From: Fratercula arctica
Lineage: Eukaryota > Chordata > Aves > Charadriiformes > Alcidae
Length of the DNA: 64,000 nt
Assembly (NCBI GenBank): GCA_947846985.1
Contig: CANTUZ010000025.1
Span: 7,934,100-7,998,099, forward strand
Direction: 5' to 3'
This document shows, in pieces, positions 10,653 to 24,208 of this stretch. Position numbers and translations under genes: made by a program. Numbering within the stretch: position 1 is the first letter of the stretch; each line of letters opens with the position of its first letter. Below the pieces are notes generated by a model. It saw only the letters and a program-made list of their open reading frames with translations. It searched no databases and had not been told where the DNA came from.

Positions 10653-13600
10653 ATCTGTGATTCTGTCCTGGACATTGGATAAATCAGTTAACTTGTTTAT
10701 AATATAAGAGTACAGACAAAGAAAACAATTAACTAGAATGTAAACTTGATATTAGCTATTCTGACTTTATTTTCTGGTACATGAGGCAGACTAACTCTTA
10801 ACAGAGGAGAAAATACACAGAAGCACTTTACCTTTACTTCCCTCATCTGAAAAATGGGTGTAATAACTCGTTACTTATAGGGAGAGGCTGAGGCCTAATA
10901 CCATTATGCTTACCACATGGTCTGAAAGTCTTAGAATTAACGAGGTCCATGTATACTATTATTAATTATATCTGTTATATTGAATAAGATATTTCTTTTA
11001 AGAAATGCCTACTGATGGCAGTAAGGTTTGGAACAGAAGTCATTGATTGATGTTGAAAATTTGGGATTTGATTATTAGAATTTCCTGTTTAAAATATTCA
11101 ATTCAAATTACTTTGCATTTACAACTTTGCTAGAAAATTTTGGCTATAGGGAACAGGGTTGACCCCCTAACTACATTATCAGGCTTTCTAAATGAAGTCT
11201 GATACTTTTCTGTTGGAGTTTTTTGATCAAAAGGTGGTATATCTGTTTAAATGTCACATTACTGTTCTGTTAACTATATTAAAAAATGTATGGCATTATC
11301 TTTTCTAGTTGATTTTTTTATAAAAATAATCCTTTACAAAACCAGCAAATCTTAAACAAGATTAGTTAGTGAGATTGTCTGCCATTTGGATAGAAGATCA
11401 GATGCTGATTTCTAAGCTATTATTATCCTTATAATAAAACTACTGCATCACAACGTAACAGTGTATACCCGTAAATAAATAAGGCCATAAATAATTTACA
11501 GGTTATATGTCAGTGTTTTGGAATATGATATAATTAAGCATTGTGGTGCTTTCAGCACTGGCAGAGGTGAGCATGATTGTCAGCAAGTGTCTTTTAGGGC
11601 CCAGATTCTCAAAAAGCGAGGGTTAACTTTTAGGTTAACTAAGGATCCCATTAGACCATGGGGCTTTTGTGTAATAATAAGAACAGTTATTTAATAACTT
11701 TTACTGACTTTTAAGCATAATTGAATCACATTATGCCATGTACCGAAAAAACATATTTTATCTTTGTCCAGGACATAGCTCTGGATTCTGAATTGTTTCC
11801 ACTGAAGATGTTAGAGTTGTACATAGGTGAAACATAGATCCAACTGAAGTTAAATGAGCTTTGCTATTTTCAGCAAACACAGAATTCCATTCTCTGTTTT
11901 AATAATTGGTGCTCTTCAGATTTGGATAGACTTTGAGATCCCTAGATCTAATGACTGTGTCACCCAGAGTACTTAATAAGATGATTTTTCCTGCTCTTCT
12001 GATCTTTTTTTAAACTTTAATTTTTTAAAACCATGCAGTCACAAATTGCTAGAATTACAGTATATAATTGTTATTACATATTACTAATAGTTTGTAAATA
12101 ACCAAAACAATATTGCAACCAATTGATTTGGTTTTATTGAGTCCTCTTTTTGAAATAAGTCTTTGGCTTTACAGCATCAGTACAAAAATAACTTGCTTCT
12201 TTCTTTTTACATGTGAATTTCACAATCCATGCAGAAGCTGAAGTTTATGCTATGTGATATATTCCTAGACAATAGTAGTACTAATATGTCTTAAAATGCA
12301 TTGGGGGTCAAATATGTTTCTTCACTGTTCTCTTTTTTTCTCTGACTTTTTGTTCATATGCACTGAATGAGACATGGTCCATATTCCAATAGGAAATAAA
12401 AGTGTGGGAAAATGTAAGCCTTTATTTTTCCTCTATTCAGAAGCTGAAAATTCATTTGGATAAATGGCTGCTGATAATTACTATGAAGATTTTAAAAGTA
12501 AGATGTTTTGTAGAAACAAAAAGTATTTCTAGAAAAACTAAAATGTTCTAAAAGAGACTATAGCAATTGTACTAGAGGAGATCAAAGCTCATGTTCAGTA
12601 AAAGTATATTCAGTAAGAGGAGCTGACATTTATCCAGTAAAATGGATCTGAACTTTCCGGCTAAACTTGAAATGTTGACATAAACCTATTTTACTGTGGT
12701 TCTAGTTTCAACTCTTTTCTTCTCCGAGAAGAGATGAAGATGTCTTCACTGAGACAATTATTTTCTTGATTTTATTATGTATAGCTTATTGGGCTATTGA
12801 AGGGTATTCTCTCTTCTCCATTGGAACATGAAACAATGTTGGTGGCAGACAACTTTTTTTAAGCAAATCATATGTGCAATATAATACATCATTTAAATGT
12901 AGTTGTAGTGAGGGCCAGTCAGGGTATGTTTTCAACCAAACAAGTCCTTCTATTTGCCTCTACTCTCAAGATTTTAAAGTTAATGACATTTCCCTCGAGT
13001 AGTTTCTTTGATATTTTCCTCGACCTTTAGAAGAATACTTTGAATATTTTCCTTCTCATCTTCAATTTTTCACAGCATTTCCTTCTCTTTGCTGATGCTG
13101 AGAATCTCTAACTTTCAATTAATTGCTTCTCTTGTTTTGTATTTCTCTTCTATTGTTTGTTCACAGAAAATACTGTCCTAACATAGACACATTAAACTAA
13201 CTGAAACCAGTTTTGGTTTTTCCATGGGTTCAGTATGTACCTTTTTGAATCAATCAGTTTTAGTGGGTTTTATTGTTTGTTTTTTTTCAGGAGTGTATGG
13301 GCCTAATTCTCCTCTGTAGCTTGCGCAACTGTTTTTTTTTTTCTCTAGCAAGGATGAACCAAGGATTTAGAAGCTATTCTTCCAAACCCTCTTTATTTTG
13401 GAGGACATTCAGATGGGTATGCAGACTTTTTTTTCTGTAAGCTTATGTTTAATTATATATAGAACTACCACTTTGCTGGAAAGGCAGCTGTTACTGTGGT
13501 TTCTCTTTGGGTGCCAAGCTGTTAGTCGTTCAGAGTCCCCTCATTGCAGAAACTTTATAACTTGTTTGTCATTTCTCAGTTGTTTTTACTCAAAACAATG

Positions 13601-14147
13601 ATCTAGACTAGATGAGCACAGGTCTCTCTCTCTCTGAATAGGAAATCATGATGGGTCTCATTTCTGCTCTACCTTATACAGGACAGTTTTCATCATAAGA
13701 TATATGTTATAAAATCTGGACTCCGGGTGTATATAACGGAACAAGATTTAGCCCACTTGTACCTTTTTGCAGTAGGATGTATGCAGCAATTGCAATTTTC
13801 TTTTTTTTTTCTTTTTGAATATGACAAAGATTTTATTGAAGTTCATTTTTATGCTTGCAGACAATCTGTTTCTCCAAACAAACAACTTTCACAAAGATAT
13901 TCCTCATAATTTTCTTGTAGTCCTTTCTTTAGATGTTACTATCATCTTTCCATCTTCTCTCAAACATATCTTTCACAGCTTTGCATATGGGGGGAAGTAA
14001 AACTATTTGCTTCATTCTTTCAGTTATGATTTCATCGAATAGTATTACTGTGAAGTTAGCCGTGAAGTCTACTGATAAGTGTACTTTTCTCAGTTGATTC
14101 TCATGGATCCAAGTGTAATGCTTTATATTTGGTGGTGGTTGTGTTTT
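10653..14147. other. First part of palindrome spacer, no gene seen
   Basis: 3.5 kb of AT-rich DNA present once in the window. It contains poly-T runs (for example at 13329 and 13800) and a short CT repeat near 13624. No coding domain, tRNA, LTR or CR1 copy is recognisable. Confidence 0.6.
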
Positions 14148-15188
14148 GACAGTGTCACATCCCACTCTCAGGAAAGAGGGGGGGTAAGTGACTTCAGATT
14201 CGTAAATTCTCAATGGTGCAGACTAAGGTGAGATAAATCTCAAGGTCCATATAGAAACATTTATTAGCTTACCAAAATGGTTAGTATAGGTCTTAACAAG
14301 TCCACTATAATTGGTTAGGTATATAACAAATTATGGTGAGTGGTGGGGTATGCATTGTGTTACTTAACAACAGGTATAGGACAACTTATGGCAAGCGGTA
14401 CTTAAGGTCGTACTTAAGGTCATTACTTCACAACTCTAACTGTTACTTAACAATTCTAAGAGAAAAGAGAAACTGAGGGACAGAGAAAGGAAAAGACAGA
14501 GAAAAAGACAGAGAGAAAGAGATCACCGGTCCTGGTTCCAGCGTCTTTTTCAGGGAATCTTCCCAGGCATAATCTTCTTCTTTCTTGGAAAAATCTTCCC
14601 AGGTACGGTCTTCTTTCTTGGGAAGAATCTTCCCAGGCACGGTCTTCTTTCTTGGGAAGAATCTTCCCAGGCACTATCTTCTTCTTTTGTTTCTTCTTTG
14701 TTCCCCCGCTAGGGGCACTTATTTTCCCCTTTTATGTTTGCTGAATTAGCATGGTCCACCCCCCTTGTGGAGGGCAGCCTCGTCTCAGGTTTCTCCCTTC
14801 TCCCAGGTGATGTGTAGCATGATTTGGGTGGAGAGACGAATGCCATAGTCATACATGTTTAGCATGATCTCTATAATCTTCATTAGCATATGCAGGGGTG
14901 TGCGCTTTCATATGCATTTCATGGATAATGAAGCAAAGGTCACTTATCAGACACAATGGCCTTGAGAACTGAGAACTAGCAAGTTCACCACACGAGTGGC
15001 CGAACTATTCTGTCTTCACAAGACAGCTCTCCCACACTTTCAGGTGCCAGAAGTATTAGCCTTATCAGTTCTTTGAAGGCCAGGCCTGCATTATTTATTT
15101 CCTTGCGAGTGTTTGAGGCATTCCATTGAAGGCTTGGAGGGCCTTCTGCCCCTCATCAGGGAATTTACAGTCTGTCCCTTACAGACAG
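14148..15188 (-). mobile_element. Solo LTR with 5-bp target-site duplication
   Basis: The element itself spans 14153-15183 (1031 bp) and is flanked by the direct repeat GACAG at 14148-14152 and 15184-15188. In its own sense (minus strand) it starts TGTAAGGGACAG and ends GGGATGTGACA, so it has the TGT...ACA ends of a retroviral LTR. A TATA-like CATAAAAGGGG lies near 14735 and a polyadenylation-type AATAAA near 14260, in the right order for a minus-strand promoter and poly(A) site. No internal retroviral sequence remains, as expected after LTR-LTR recombination. A 5-bp duplication fits ERVL-like (class III) elements among others. Family not recognised. Confidence 0.88.
14550..14690. repeat. 35-bp tandem repeat inside the solo LTR
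   Basis: The unit containing AATCTTCCCAGG recurs about every 35 bp, with starts of TCTTCCCAGG at 14558, 14594, 14628 and 14663. Neighbouring units share CTTCTTTCTTGGGAAGA, which is itself partly palindromic (TTCCCAAGAA type). It lies between the TATA-like and poly(A) signals, in the presumed transcribed leader part of the LTR. Confidence 0.85.
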
Positions 15189-15473
15189 TAGTAGACCTAA
15201 AAGAAAGTTCAGACATGACTGTGTCATGAAGTTATTTGCAGTGTTGCAGTAACTCATGGGGTTTCTACAGTTGAGCATGAGAGAATCATTTGAGAGTTAC
15301 AATAGGGCACCATTCAATTTTAATTTTTCTTTTCCCTTCTAACTATGTTATTTCTTCCCAAACTCTTTAGCTGGCTTATTGTTGCTGTCTTCTCACTCCA
15401 GTACCTAGTTCTGCTTCCAAGCATAGCATCATAAGATGGTTCCACATAAGATGCTTCCACCATAAGATGCTTC

Positions 15474-16385
15474 CACACAGAGGGTGGAAGCAAGGACGGG
15501 TTGACTGGGTGGAATACAGAGAAACTGTCCGAGTGACCAGGAACCAGATTAGGCAAGCTAAAGCCCAGATAGAATTAAATCTGGCTAGGGGCATCAAGGA
15601 TAACAAGAAAAACTTCTATAAGTACGTCAGGGGTAAAGGCAAGACTAGGGAAGATGTGGGCCCTCTCCGGAAGGAAACAGGAGACCTGGTCACCCAGGAT
15701 ATGGAGAAAGCTGAGGTGCTGAACAACTTTTTCGCCTCGGTCTTCACCAGCAAGGGCTCCAACCACACCGCCCAAGTTGCAGAAGGCAAAGGCAGGGTCT
15801 ATGACAATGAAGAACTGCCCACTGTAGGAGAAGATCAGGTTCGAGACCATCTGAGGAACCTGAAGGTGCATAAGTCCATGGGACCTGATGAAATCCATCC
15901 ACGGGTCCTGAGGGAGCTGGCAGATGAAGTCGCCAAGCCGCTTTCCATTATATTTGAAAAGTCGTGGCAGTCTGTTGAAGTTCCTGCTGACTGGAAAAGG
16001 GGAAACATAACTCCCATTTTCACAAAGGGAAAAAAAGAAGACCCGGGGAACTACAGGCCGGTCAGACTCACCTCTGTGCCTGGCAAGATCATGGAGCAGA
16101 TCCTCCTGGAATCTCTGCTAAGGCACATGGAAAATAAGGAGGTGACTGGTGACAGCCAACATGGCTTCACCAAAGGCAAATCGTGCCTGACAAATTTGGT
16201 GGCCTACTATGATGTTGCCACAGCATTGGTAGATAAGGGGAGAGCAACAGATGTCATCTACCTGGACTTATGCAAAGCGTTTGACACTGTCCCGCACGAC
16301 GTCCTTGTCTCCAAATTGGAAAAGTATGGATTTGATGGATGGACCACTCGGTGGATAAGGAACTGGCTAGATGGCCGCACTCAAA
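15474..16385 (+). mobile_element. CR1 RT segment cut by the palindrome junction
   Basis: Encodes the N-terminal two-thirds of the CR1 [93 protein letters not shown] and [11 protein letters not shown], all in one frame without stops. Homology stops at 16385, exactly where the right arm begins. The catalytic FADD block and the 3' end are missing. CR1 copies are normally cut at the 5' side, so a 3' loss points to a rearrangement. The first three bases of the arm (AAA) fit both CR1 and the arm. Confidence 0.9.
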
Positions 16386-17379
16386 ACCTACCTCTCCTAT
16401 TTGGGTGCCTTTTGCTAGATTTGTGGTGACCTACTTCTGATATTGCTGTTCTGTCATGTTGTATTTAAAACTCACTGTTACTCTGTTAGGTGTCTCGTTC
16501 TTGTAGGTCTCTTTTTCGGTCCTTTCATTGATCCTGAATTTAGCTGACCAGTTACCACTCTGACACTGCCAGCTCCCCAGGGCCACCCTCCATTGCTGCC
16601 TTGCTGTTTGGAATTCTAAGAAATTAGTTATTGCATTTTACATAACGCTTTCCTGTGCACTGAAATGGAGGCTACAAACTATGACGAGCTTATTTTTGAA
16701 CAGATTACAAAACCAGAGTATACATACAATTTACATTTGTGTAGCCCTTGCAAACTCTTTGTCTTCTACAGAATTTCAATACAATTTCATTTTTCTTTAA
16801 ATTCCCACAGTCCTTCACACAGAAGAATGGGTTTTCCAGAGGGGCTGCCTGACTAGTCACAAAACACTGCTGCTATAAGGGTTGCTTTGGTTGACATTGT
16901 TTGAACAAGCATGGGCCACTAACTTGAAAAGGGCTTGAAAAGCCAGGGCACTATGTAAAAAAAATCTTCATCTGCCTTAAAAATATTGTTTAAAAGATTT
17001 TAAATCTTACAGTTTGAAGGAATGAATTAAAATTAGCATGAGCATTTTACTTCTGTGTCCCATGGCATATACCTCTGCCTCTTATCTTATGGATCCTATA
17101 TATTTAGAAAACCAAAGACAGATTCTAGACATTTTTACATCAGAAAACATGAGAAGAGCATGTAGGCATACTAAAGAAGAAATAGTTTTTGCATTGTTCC
17201 CTACTTTATTGCCATTCTTAGTTAAGTGCCCAGGGAGCCTAAGCTGCTCCACAGAGGCGCAAAAAGCTGACATTTCCCAGAGCAAAAGATCAAGAAGGAA
17301 AGCTTTTTGATGTTCCATGCAAACACTCATTATACAGTAGTCCTAAAACAATGTCCTGCCCTTACTTAAGAAGGCAATT

Positions 17380-18526
17380 TCTGCCTGGACTTGTGCAAAG
17401 CATTTGACACTGTCCTGCATGACGTCCTTGTCTCCAAATTGGAGAGACATGGATTTGACCGATGGACCACTTGGTGGATAAGGAATTGGCTGGATGGTTG
17501 CACTCAAAGAGTTGCGGTCAACGGCTCGATGTCCAAGTGGAAACCAGTGATGAGTGGTGTTCCTTAGGGGTTGGTACTGGGGCTATTTAACATCTTTGTC
17601 AGCGACATGGGCAGTGGGATTGAGTGCACCCTCAGCAAGTTTGCCGATGACATCAAGCTGTGTGGCGCGGTGAACATGCTGTAGGGAAGGGATGCCACGC
17701 AGAGGGACCTTGACAGGCTGGAGAGGTGGGCCTGTGCAAACCTCATGAAGTTCAACCAGGCCAAGTGCAAGGTCCTGCACGTGGCATGGGGCAATCTCAT
17801 GCACAAATACAGGCTGGGCAGAGAATGGCTTGAGAGCAGCCCTGAGGAGAAGGACTTGGGGGTGTTGGTGGATGAGAAGCTCAACATGAGCCGGCAATGC
17901 GTGCTTGCAGCCCAGAAAGCCAACCGCATCCTGGGCTGTATCAAAAGAAGCGTGGCTAGCAGCTCAAGAGAGGTGATTCTGCCCCTCTACTCTGCTCTCA
18001 TGAGACCCCACCTGGAGTACTGCATCCAGCTCTGGAGTCCTCAGCACAAGAAGGACATGGACCTGTTGGAATGGGTCCAGCGGAGGGGCCACAAAGATGA
18101 TCAGAGGGCTGGAGCACCTATGCTATGAGGACGGGCTGAGAGAGTTGGGGTTGTTCAGCCTGGAGAAGAGGAGGCTCTGGGGAGACCTCATAGCAGCCTT
18201 CCAGTACCTAAAGGGTGCCTACAGGAAGGATGGGGAGGGACTCTTTATCAGGGAGTGTAATGATAGGACACGGGGTAACGGCCTCAAACTGAAAGAGGGT
18301 AGATCTAGATTGGATATCAGGAGGAAATTCTTTACTGTGAAGGTCGTGAGGCACTGGAACAGGTTGCCCAGGGAAGTTGTCAATGCCCCATCCCTGGAAG
18401 TGTTCAAGGCCAGGCTGGATGGGGCTTTGAGCAACCTGGTCTAGTGGGAGGTGTCCCTGCCCATGGCAGGGTGGTTGGAACTAGATGATCTTTAAGGTCC
18501 CTTCCAACTCTAACCGTTCTATGATT
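17380..18526 (+). mobile_element. CR1 3' half (right arm)
   Basis: Mirror of 8511-9656. It starts in the RT at [11 protein letters not shown] (about 17385) and ends at ATTCTGT near 18526. The C-terminal frame is split at 18086 (17745-18128, then 18097-18444) by one additional G (GGGG here, GGG in the left arm). That is more likely a homopolymer error or a very recent slip than old decay. Confidence 0.92.
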
Positions 18527-18955
18527 CTGTCTTGGCTTGCTTTGCCACAGCAGCACACTGTTCACTCATATTGAGCTTGTTGTTGACCAGGACCCCCAGG
18601 TTTAGAGGGGGGGAGAGACCTGCTCCCCAGATGGGTAAATCCCAGCCTGTGCTGCACTCCTGGATTATGTTTTCCCAGGTGCAAGACGTTACACTTGTCC
18701 TTGTTGAACTTCATAAGGTTCTTGTTAGCCCACTCTTCCAGCCTATCCAGGTCTTCCAGCAGGGTGGCACTCGCTTCCAAAGTGTCCGCTTCCCCACTCG
18801 ATTTGGTATCATCAGCAAACTTTGTCATGGTACACTTGATCCCATCATCCAGATCACTTATGAAGATACCAAACAGTGTTGGGCCCAGTATCGATCCCTG
18901 GGGCACCCCACTTGTGACAGGTTGCCAGTTTGAAAAGGAGCTATTTACCACCACC
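18527..18955 (-). mobile_element. CR1 RT fragment in opposite orientation (right arm)
   Basis: Mirror of 8083-8510, with the same [13 protein letters not shown] and KFADDTK segment. A TTT at about 18600, where the left arm has TT, shifts the frame just before the LGVLVNNKLNM part. Confidence 0.9.
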
Positions 18956-21685
18956 ATCTGGGTGTGGCCTGTCCAGAAGGGACAGGCGAGGAAGGAGGGG
19001 CAGAGGGGTTGCCCTCTATGTCAAGAAATGGATAGAGTGTGAAGAGCTGTCTCTGAAGAATAGCCAGGTTGAAAGCCCACAGGTAAGAATAAGAGACCAA
19101 GGCAACAAAGGGAACCTTGTGGTTGGTGTTTACTACAGGCCGTCCAATCAAGGGGAGCCTATTGACAAAGCCTTCTTACTCCAGCTACAGGAGGCATCGC
19201 GCGCACAGGCTCTCGTCCTGCTGGGGGATTTCAACCACCCCGACATCTGCTGGAAAAGTAGCACAGTGAGCTGCAGGCAATCCAGGAGACTCCTGGAATG
19301 CATTGAGGATAAATTCTTAAGCCAGGTAATTGACAGCCCCACCAGTGGAGAGGCGATACTGGACCTGATGGTCACCAAGGCAGATGAGCTAATCAAAGAC
19401 GTCAAGACTGGAGACAGCCTGGGCTGCAGTGATGACGCACTGGTGGAGTTCACAGTGCTGAGGGATATGGGTCAGGTGAAGAGTCAGTTCTAGACCCTGA
19501 ATTCTAGAAAAGCAAACTTCCAGCTCTTCAAGGAGTTAGTCAATAGGACACCCTGGGAAACTGCCCTCAGGGACAAGGGAGCAGAACAGAGCTGGCACAT
19601 CTTTAAGGATGCTTTCCATAGAGTGCAAGAGCTCTCAGTCCCCAGGTGTAAGAAATCAGGAAAGGAAGGCAAGAGACTGGCATGGCTGAGTCAAGACCTG
19701 CTGGTCCAAGTAAAGGGTAAGAAGGAAATACACAGGAAGTGGAAGCAGGGACAGGTATCCTGGGAAGAGTATAGGGACACTGCCTGGTTGTGTAGGGATG
19801 AGGTCAGGAAGGCCAAGGTGCAGCTGGAGCTGAACTTGGCAAGGGATGCAAAGAATAATAAGGGTGGCTTCTACAGGTATGTCAGCCAGAAAAGGAAGGT
19901 CAAAGAAAGTGTACACACACACACACACACGGCAAACACAACTAGCAAACTGGTAACAACGGACGAGGAGAAGGCTGAGGTACTCAACAACTTTTTTGCC
20001 TCGGTCTTCACTGACAACCTCTCTCCCCACACCTCTCGAGTGGATGGACCTCAAGGCAGAGACTGGGGGAGCAAAGTCCCTCCCACTGTAAGAGAAGATC
20101 AGGTTCGAGACCACCTGAGGAACCTGAACATACAGAAGTCTCTGGGACCTGATGAGATGCATCCCAGAGTCCTGAGGGAATTGGCTGATGTAATTGCCCA
20201 GCCACTCTCCATGATATTTGAAAAGTCATGGCAGCCAGGTGAAGTCTCCAGTGGCTGGAAAAAGGGAAACATTGTACCCATTTTTAAAAAGGGTAGAAAG
20301 GAGGACCCTGGGAACTACCGCCCTGTCAGTCTCACCTCTGTGCCTGGCGAGACCATGGAACAGATCCTCCTAGAAGGTATGCTAAGGCACATGGAGGACA
20401 GGGAGGCGATTAGAGACAGCCAGCATGGCTTCACCAGGGGCAAGTCCTGCCTGACCAACCTAGTGGCCTTCTGTGATGGAGTAACTATATCAGTGGACAA
20501 GGGCAGAGCTACTGGTGTCATCTATCTGGACTTCTGCAAGGCCTTTGACACAGTCCCCCCCAACATCCTTCTCTCTAAATGGGAGAGATATGGATTTGAT
20601 GGGTGGACTATTCGGTGGATAAGGAATTGGCTGGATGGTCGCATCCAGAGGGTAGTGGTCAGTGGCTCAATGTCCAGATAGAGATCAGTGACGAGTGCTG
20701 TCCCTCAGGGGTCCATATTGGGACCAGTACTGTTCGATATCTTTGTCAATGACGTAGTGGGATTGAGTGCACCCTTGAGTGCAAGTTTGATGATGACACC
20801 AAGCTGAGTGGTGCAGTTGAGATGCCTGAGGGACGGGATGCCATCCAGAGAGACCTGGACAAGCTTGAGAAGTGAGCCCGTGTGAACCTCATGAGGCCAA
20901 GTGAACAACAAGGCCAAGTGCAAGGTCCTGTGCCTGGGTTGGGGAAATACCAAGCACAAACACAGGCTGGGGAATGAAGGCATTGAGAGCAGCCCTGCCA
21001 AGAAGGACTTGGGGGTACTGGTGGATGAAAAGCTCAACATGAGCCAACAATGTGCACTCGCAGCCCAGAAGGCCAACTGCATCCTGGGCTGCATCAAAAG
21101 AACTGTGGCCAGCAGATCAAGAGAGGTGATTCTCCCCCTCTACTCTGCTTTCGTGAGATCCCACCTGGAGTACTGCATTCAGCTCTGGAGCCCTCAGCAC
21201 AAGAAGGACATGGACCAGTTGGAACGGGTCCAGAGGAGGGCCACGAAGATGATCAGAGGGCTGGAGCACCTATGCTATGAGGACAGGCTGAGAGAGTTGG
21301 GGTTGTTCAGCCTGGAGAAGAGAAAGCTCTGGGGAGACCTTATCGCGGCCTTTCAATACTTAAAGGGGGCTTATAAGAAAAATGTGGACAGACTTTTTTG
21401 TAGGGCCTGTTGCGATAGGACAAGGGGTAATGGTTTTAAACTAAAAGAGGGTAGATTCAGAGTAGATATAAGGAAGAAATTTTTTACAATGAGGGTGGTG
21501 AAACACTGGAACAGGTTGCCCAGAGAGGTGGTGGAGGCCCCATCCCTGGAAACATTCAAGGTCATTTTGGATGGGGGTCTGAGCAACCTGATCTGGTTGA
21601 AGATGTCCTTGCTCATTGCAGAAGGGGGTTGGACTAGATGACCTTTAAAGGTCCCTTCCAACCCAAACCATTCTATGATTCTATG
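18956..21685 (+). mobile_element. Large CR1 copy with endonuclease and RT remnants (right arm)
   Basis: Mirror of 5353-8082. Endonuclease C-terminal frame 18956-19493 (LVVGVYYRPSN, ALVLLGDFNHPD), in-frame TAG, RT frame 19623-20681, and C-terminal frame 20901-21641 ending in [19 protein letters not shown]. The (AC)9 tract at 19913-19930 has the same length as in the left arm. A G4 at about 20970 (C3 in the left arm) restores the reading frame between [15 protein letters not shown] and the following sequence, so this copy is slightly more open than its mirror. Confidence 0.93.
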
Positions 21686-23845
21686 AATTACACATATGCA
21701 AATAAAAATACATAACAAGTTAAAGCATCGTTCAATGGATCATTAATTCAAAGACAATAAAGAAATAGAGAGGTTGCACAATACAACCATATGTCCATAT
21801 GTATTCTGCTGGGCACAAAGACCTATCCATTCATCGCGATACAGGTTCAGTTACACAGTATTTAGATAGATATAACATCTAAATCATTTAGCCATTTACA
21901 GCATGGACAGCCTCCATCCAGTCTGCCACAGACCTAAACTATTCTTGCTTTTCCTTATACGAAATAAAGGTTAAGGAATTTGATCATTCCTTTAAGATGC
22001 AGCACCCCATGTCTTGCCTGACAGAACCTGCAGTTCTACCTCTTCAGTTCCTGACCTTCTCAGCGTTGGGGCTCACCTAGTAATCGCATTACCATTGGCA
22101 TCACAGCTGGCTGTTGCATTTGATTTTACTTTGGGGGAAACAGAGTGCAGGGAGAAATTATGACATATTATATCAATTCCATTCTCTCTAGTTTCTGGTT
22201 TGCCTCCTTTATGCCTTTTATTTGACGGTGAAGACGTGAGAATTAAAGAAGGGACTACATTATGCAGGGACAATATATACCTTTCCAGGACAACCCCAAC
22301 AAAATTCTAATATATTTTGACTTTCTTCCAATATCAAGTGTATTTTGAACAATAAAAATATTGAACAGCACAAAATCATAGAGCATCATCACAGAAAGGC
22401 TTTTGAAAAGAAAAACATTTGTTTCTACTCTTTAAAGATTTCAGTAATATTCAGTGATGATAAATGCACATTTTAAATAACACCAGATGAATGTTAAATT
22501 CAATAATGGGATAGCTAATAAAATCAGGGGTGCTAGAAATAGAAAAGTAACGTGTTCATAGAGAAGTAATGAAGAAGAATGAAAAAGCCCTATCCAACAC
22601 TTCAGCTGGGAAAATATTACATCCAAATGAAAAAGTAATTTCTAGTATTTACATATTTTGTTATTGTATGAGAACAGAAAACAGGCATTCTTATAGATGC
22701 TGTTTTTTCAATGCAAAATTACTACAAATTAAAAAAAATTAAAAAGCTTTGGTTAAAAACATTTTAGCAAATAAACTTTAAAGGATATAATTGTATCTAT
22801 TGTAACAATTAAACGCTGGAAAAATGCATTCAGTGATGAGAGAACATGCTGAAGATCAAAAAGAATTATTTTGGGGTGATCTGAAAGTCTTACAATAATT
22901 CCATATTGCAGAGCATTTCTCTAATCTATCACTGCTTCATTATCGTTTTCCTTACCATTTATTTTCTGCTTTCATTTCTTTCCTTATATCACTGATATTT
23001 TGCAGCCTGAAAGTCAAATCAGCGATGCCAGTGCAACATTGATCTGCCATGAGTAGTAGATCCCTGCCAAGCATAAATTAAGGTCACATGTGTGCATTAG
23101 GATGAGGGTCAGTAATTTGCCTGATATTTTGACTGGTCCCAACCTTGGAGGCTACTCTAAATTCAGCCAGCTGACTACGATGATAGAAAATCATACCCAA
23201 CTAGCAAGTAGGATCTCCTTACTCTGTCTCTAAACATATCAGAAATTTCTCTTAGCTAGGAAAATCATTAGATACCTATGCATAGGTTTCATCCACACCT
23301 ACAATCTATAGCTGAAATTGAAGTGAAAGATCTCATTTGCACATGTTCTTATCTTATACACTTTGGTTTAATTTTAAGGTCTGCTCATAAGTCATCTGGA
23401 GATGGATGGGTATTTATACACTCTTCTCCTTTTAAGTATTATCATAATATCTGACACGTGGTGAATATATTTGTGCTCAGAAATACTGTGTTCCTCCAAA
23501 TTAACATGGAAATACTTACAGGTAATTCCATTATTTTTTGATTAAAATATGATTGTTCTGTAAGGTTACCTTTCTGTCCTATAATACACCAGCTAGTATG
23601 CACGTATACATAGAAATGCAACCAGAATCACTACAGGTTTATGAATGAGAGGGAAGCTCAGTATCACTAACCCAGTTCAAGAGAAGGTAGCAAGTGTTCT
23701 GCTCTTAAGAGCAGGGCTATTTTCATCTCATGAGTACCTCCCATCTTTTCCTACTGACTGTTATCTGCTCGTTATGTGGCTGGTTTTAGGAACAGGGTTA
23801 CAACTAAAAATCATGATTGGTATCTTTAAAGTGAAAATACCCACT
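21686..23845. other. AT-rich single-copy DNA in right arm, no gene seen
   Basis: Mirror of 3194-5352. No recognisable domain, RNA gene or LTR. An extra A at about 22614 opens a 61-codon frame absent from the left arm, which shows how little these short frames mean. Confidence 0.6.
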
Positions 23846-24208
23846 ATTTATAGAATCATAGAATTGTCTAGGTTGGAAGGGACCTTTTAGATCATCGAGT
23901 CCAACCATCAATCTAACACTGACAAAACCATCACTAAACCATGTCACTAAGTGCCACGTCTACCTATCTTTTAAATACCTCCAGGGATAGCAATTCCACC
24001 ACTTCCCTGGGCAGCCTGTTCCAATGTTTGATAACCCTTTCGGTGTAGAAATTTTTCCTAATATCCAATCTAAACCTCCCCTGGTGCAACTTGAGGCCAT
24101 TTCCTCTTGTCCTATCACTTGTAACTTGGGAAAAGAGACTGCCCCCCCCACCTCTCTACAACCTCCTTTCAGGTAGCTTTAGAGAGCGATAAGGTCTCCC
24201 CTGAATTT
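23846..24208 (-). mobile_element. CR1 3'-end fragment (right arm)
   Basis: Mirror of 2831-3193, including the terminal TATAGAATCATAGAAT in plus sense and the FQVAxRAI-type 3' coding remnant. T5 at 24055 versus A6 at 2984 in the left arm. Confidence 0.9.

Noticed and set aside
14443..14674. Repetitive small protein (PGKILPKKEDR-like units)
   Set aside because: It is the translation of the 35-bp repeat in the solo LTR; the frame changes between units because 35 is not a multiple of three.
14550..14690. CRISPR-like array (regular ~35 bp spacing)
   Set aside because: Units are contiguous imperfect tandem copies without unique spacers, in a vertebrate LTR.
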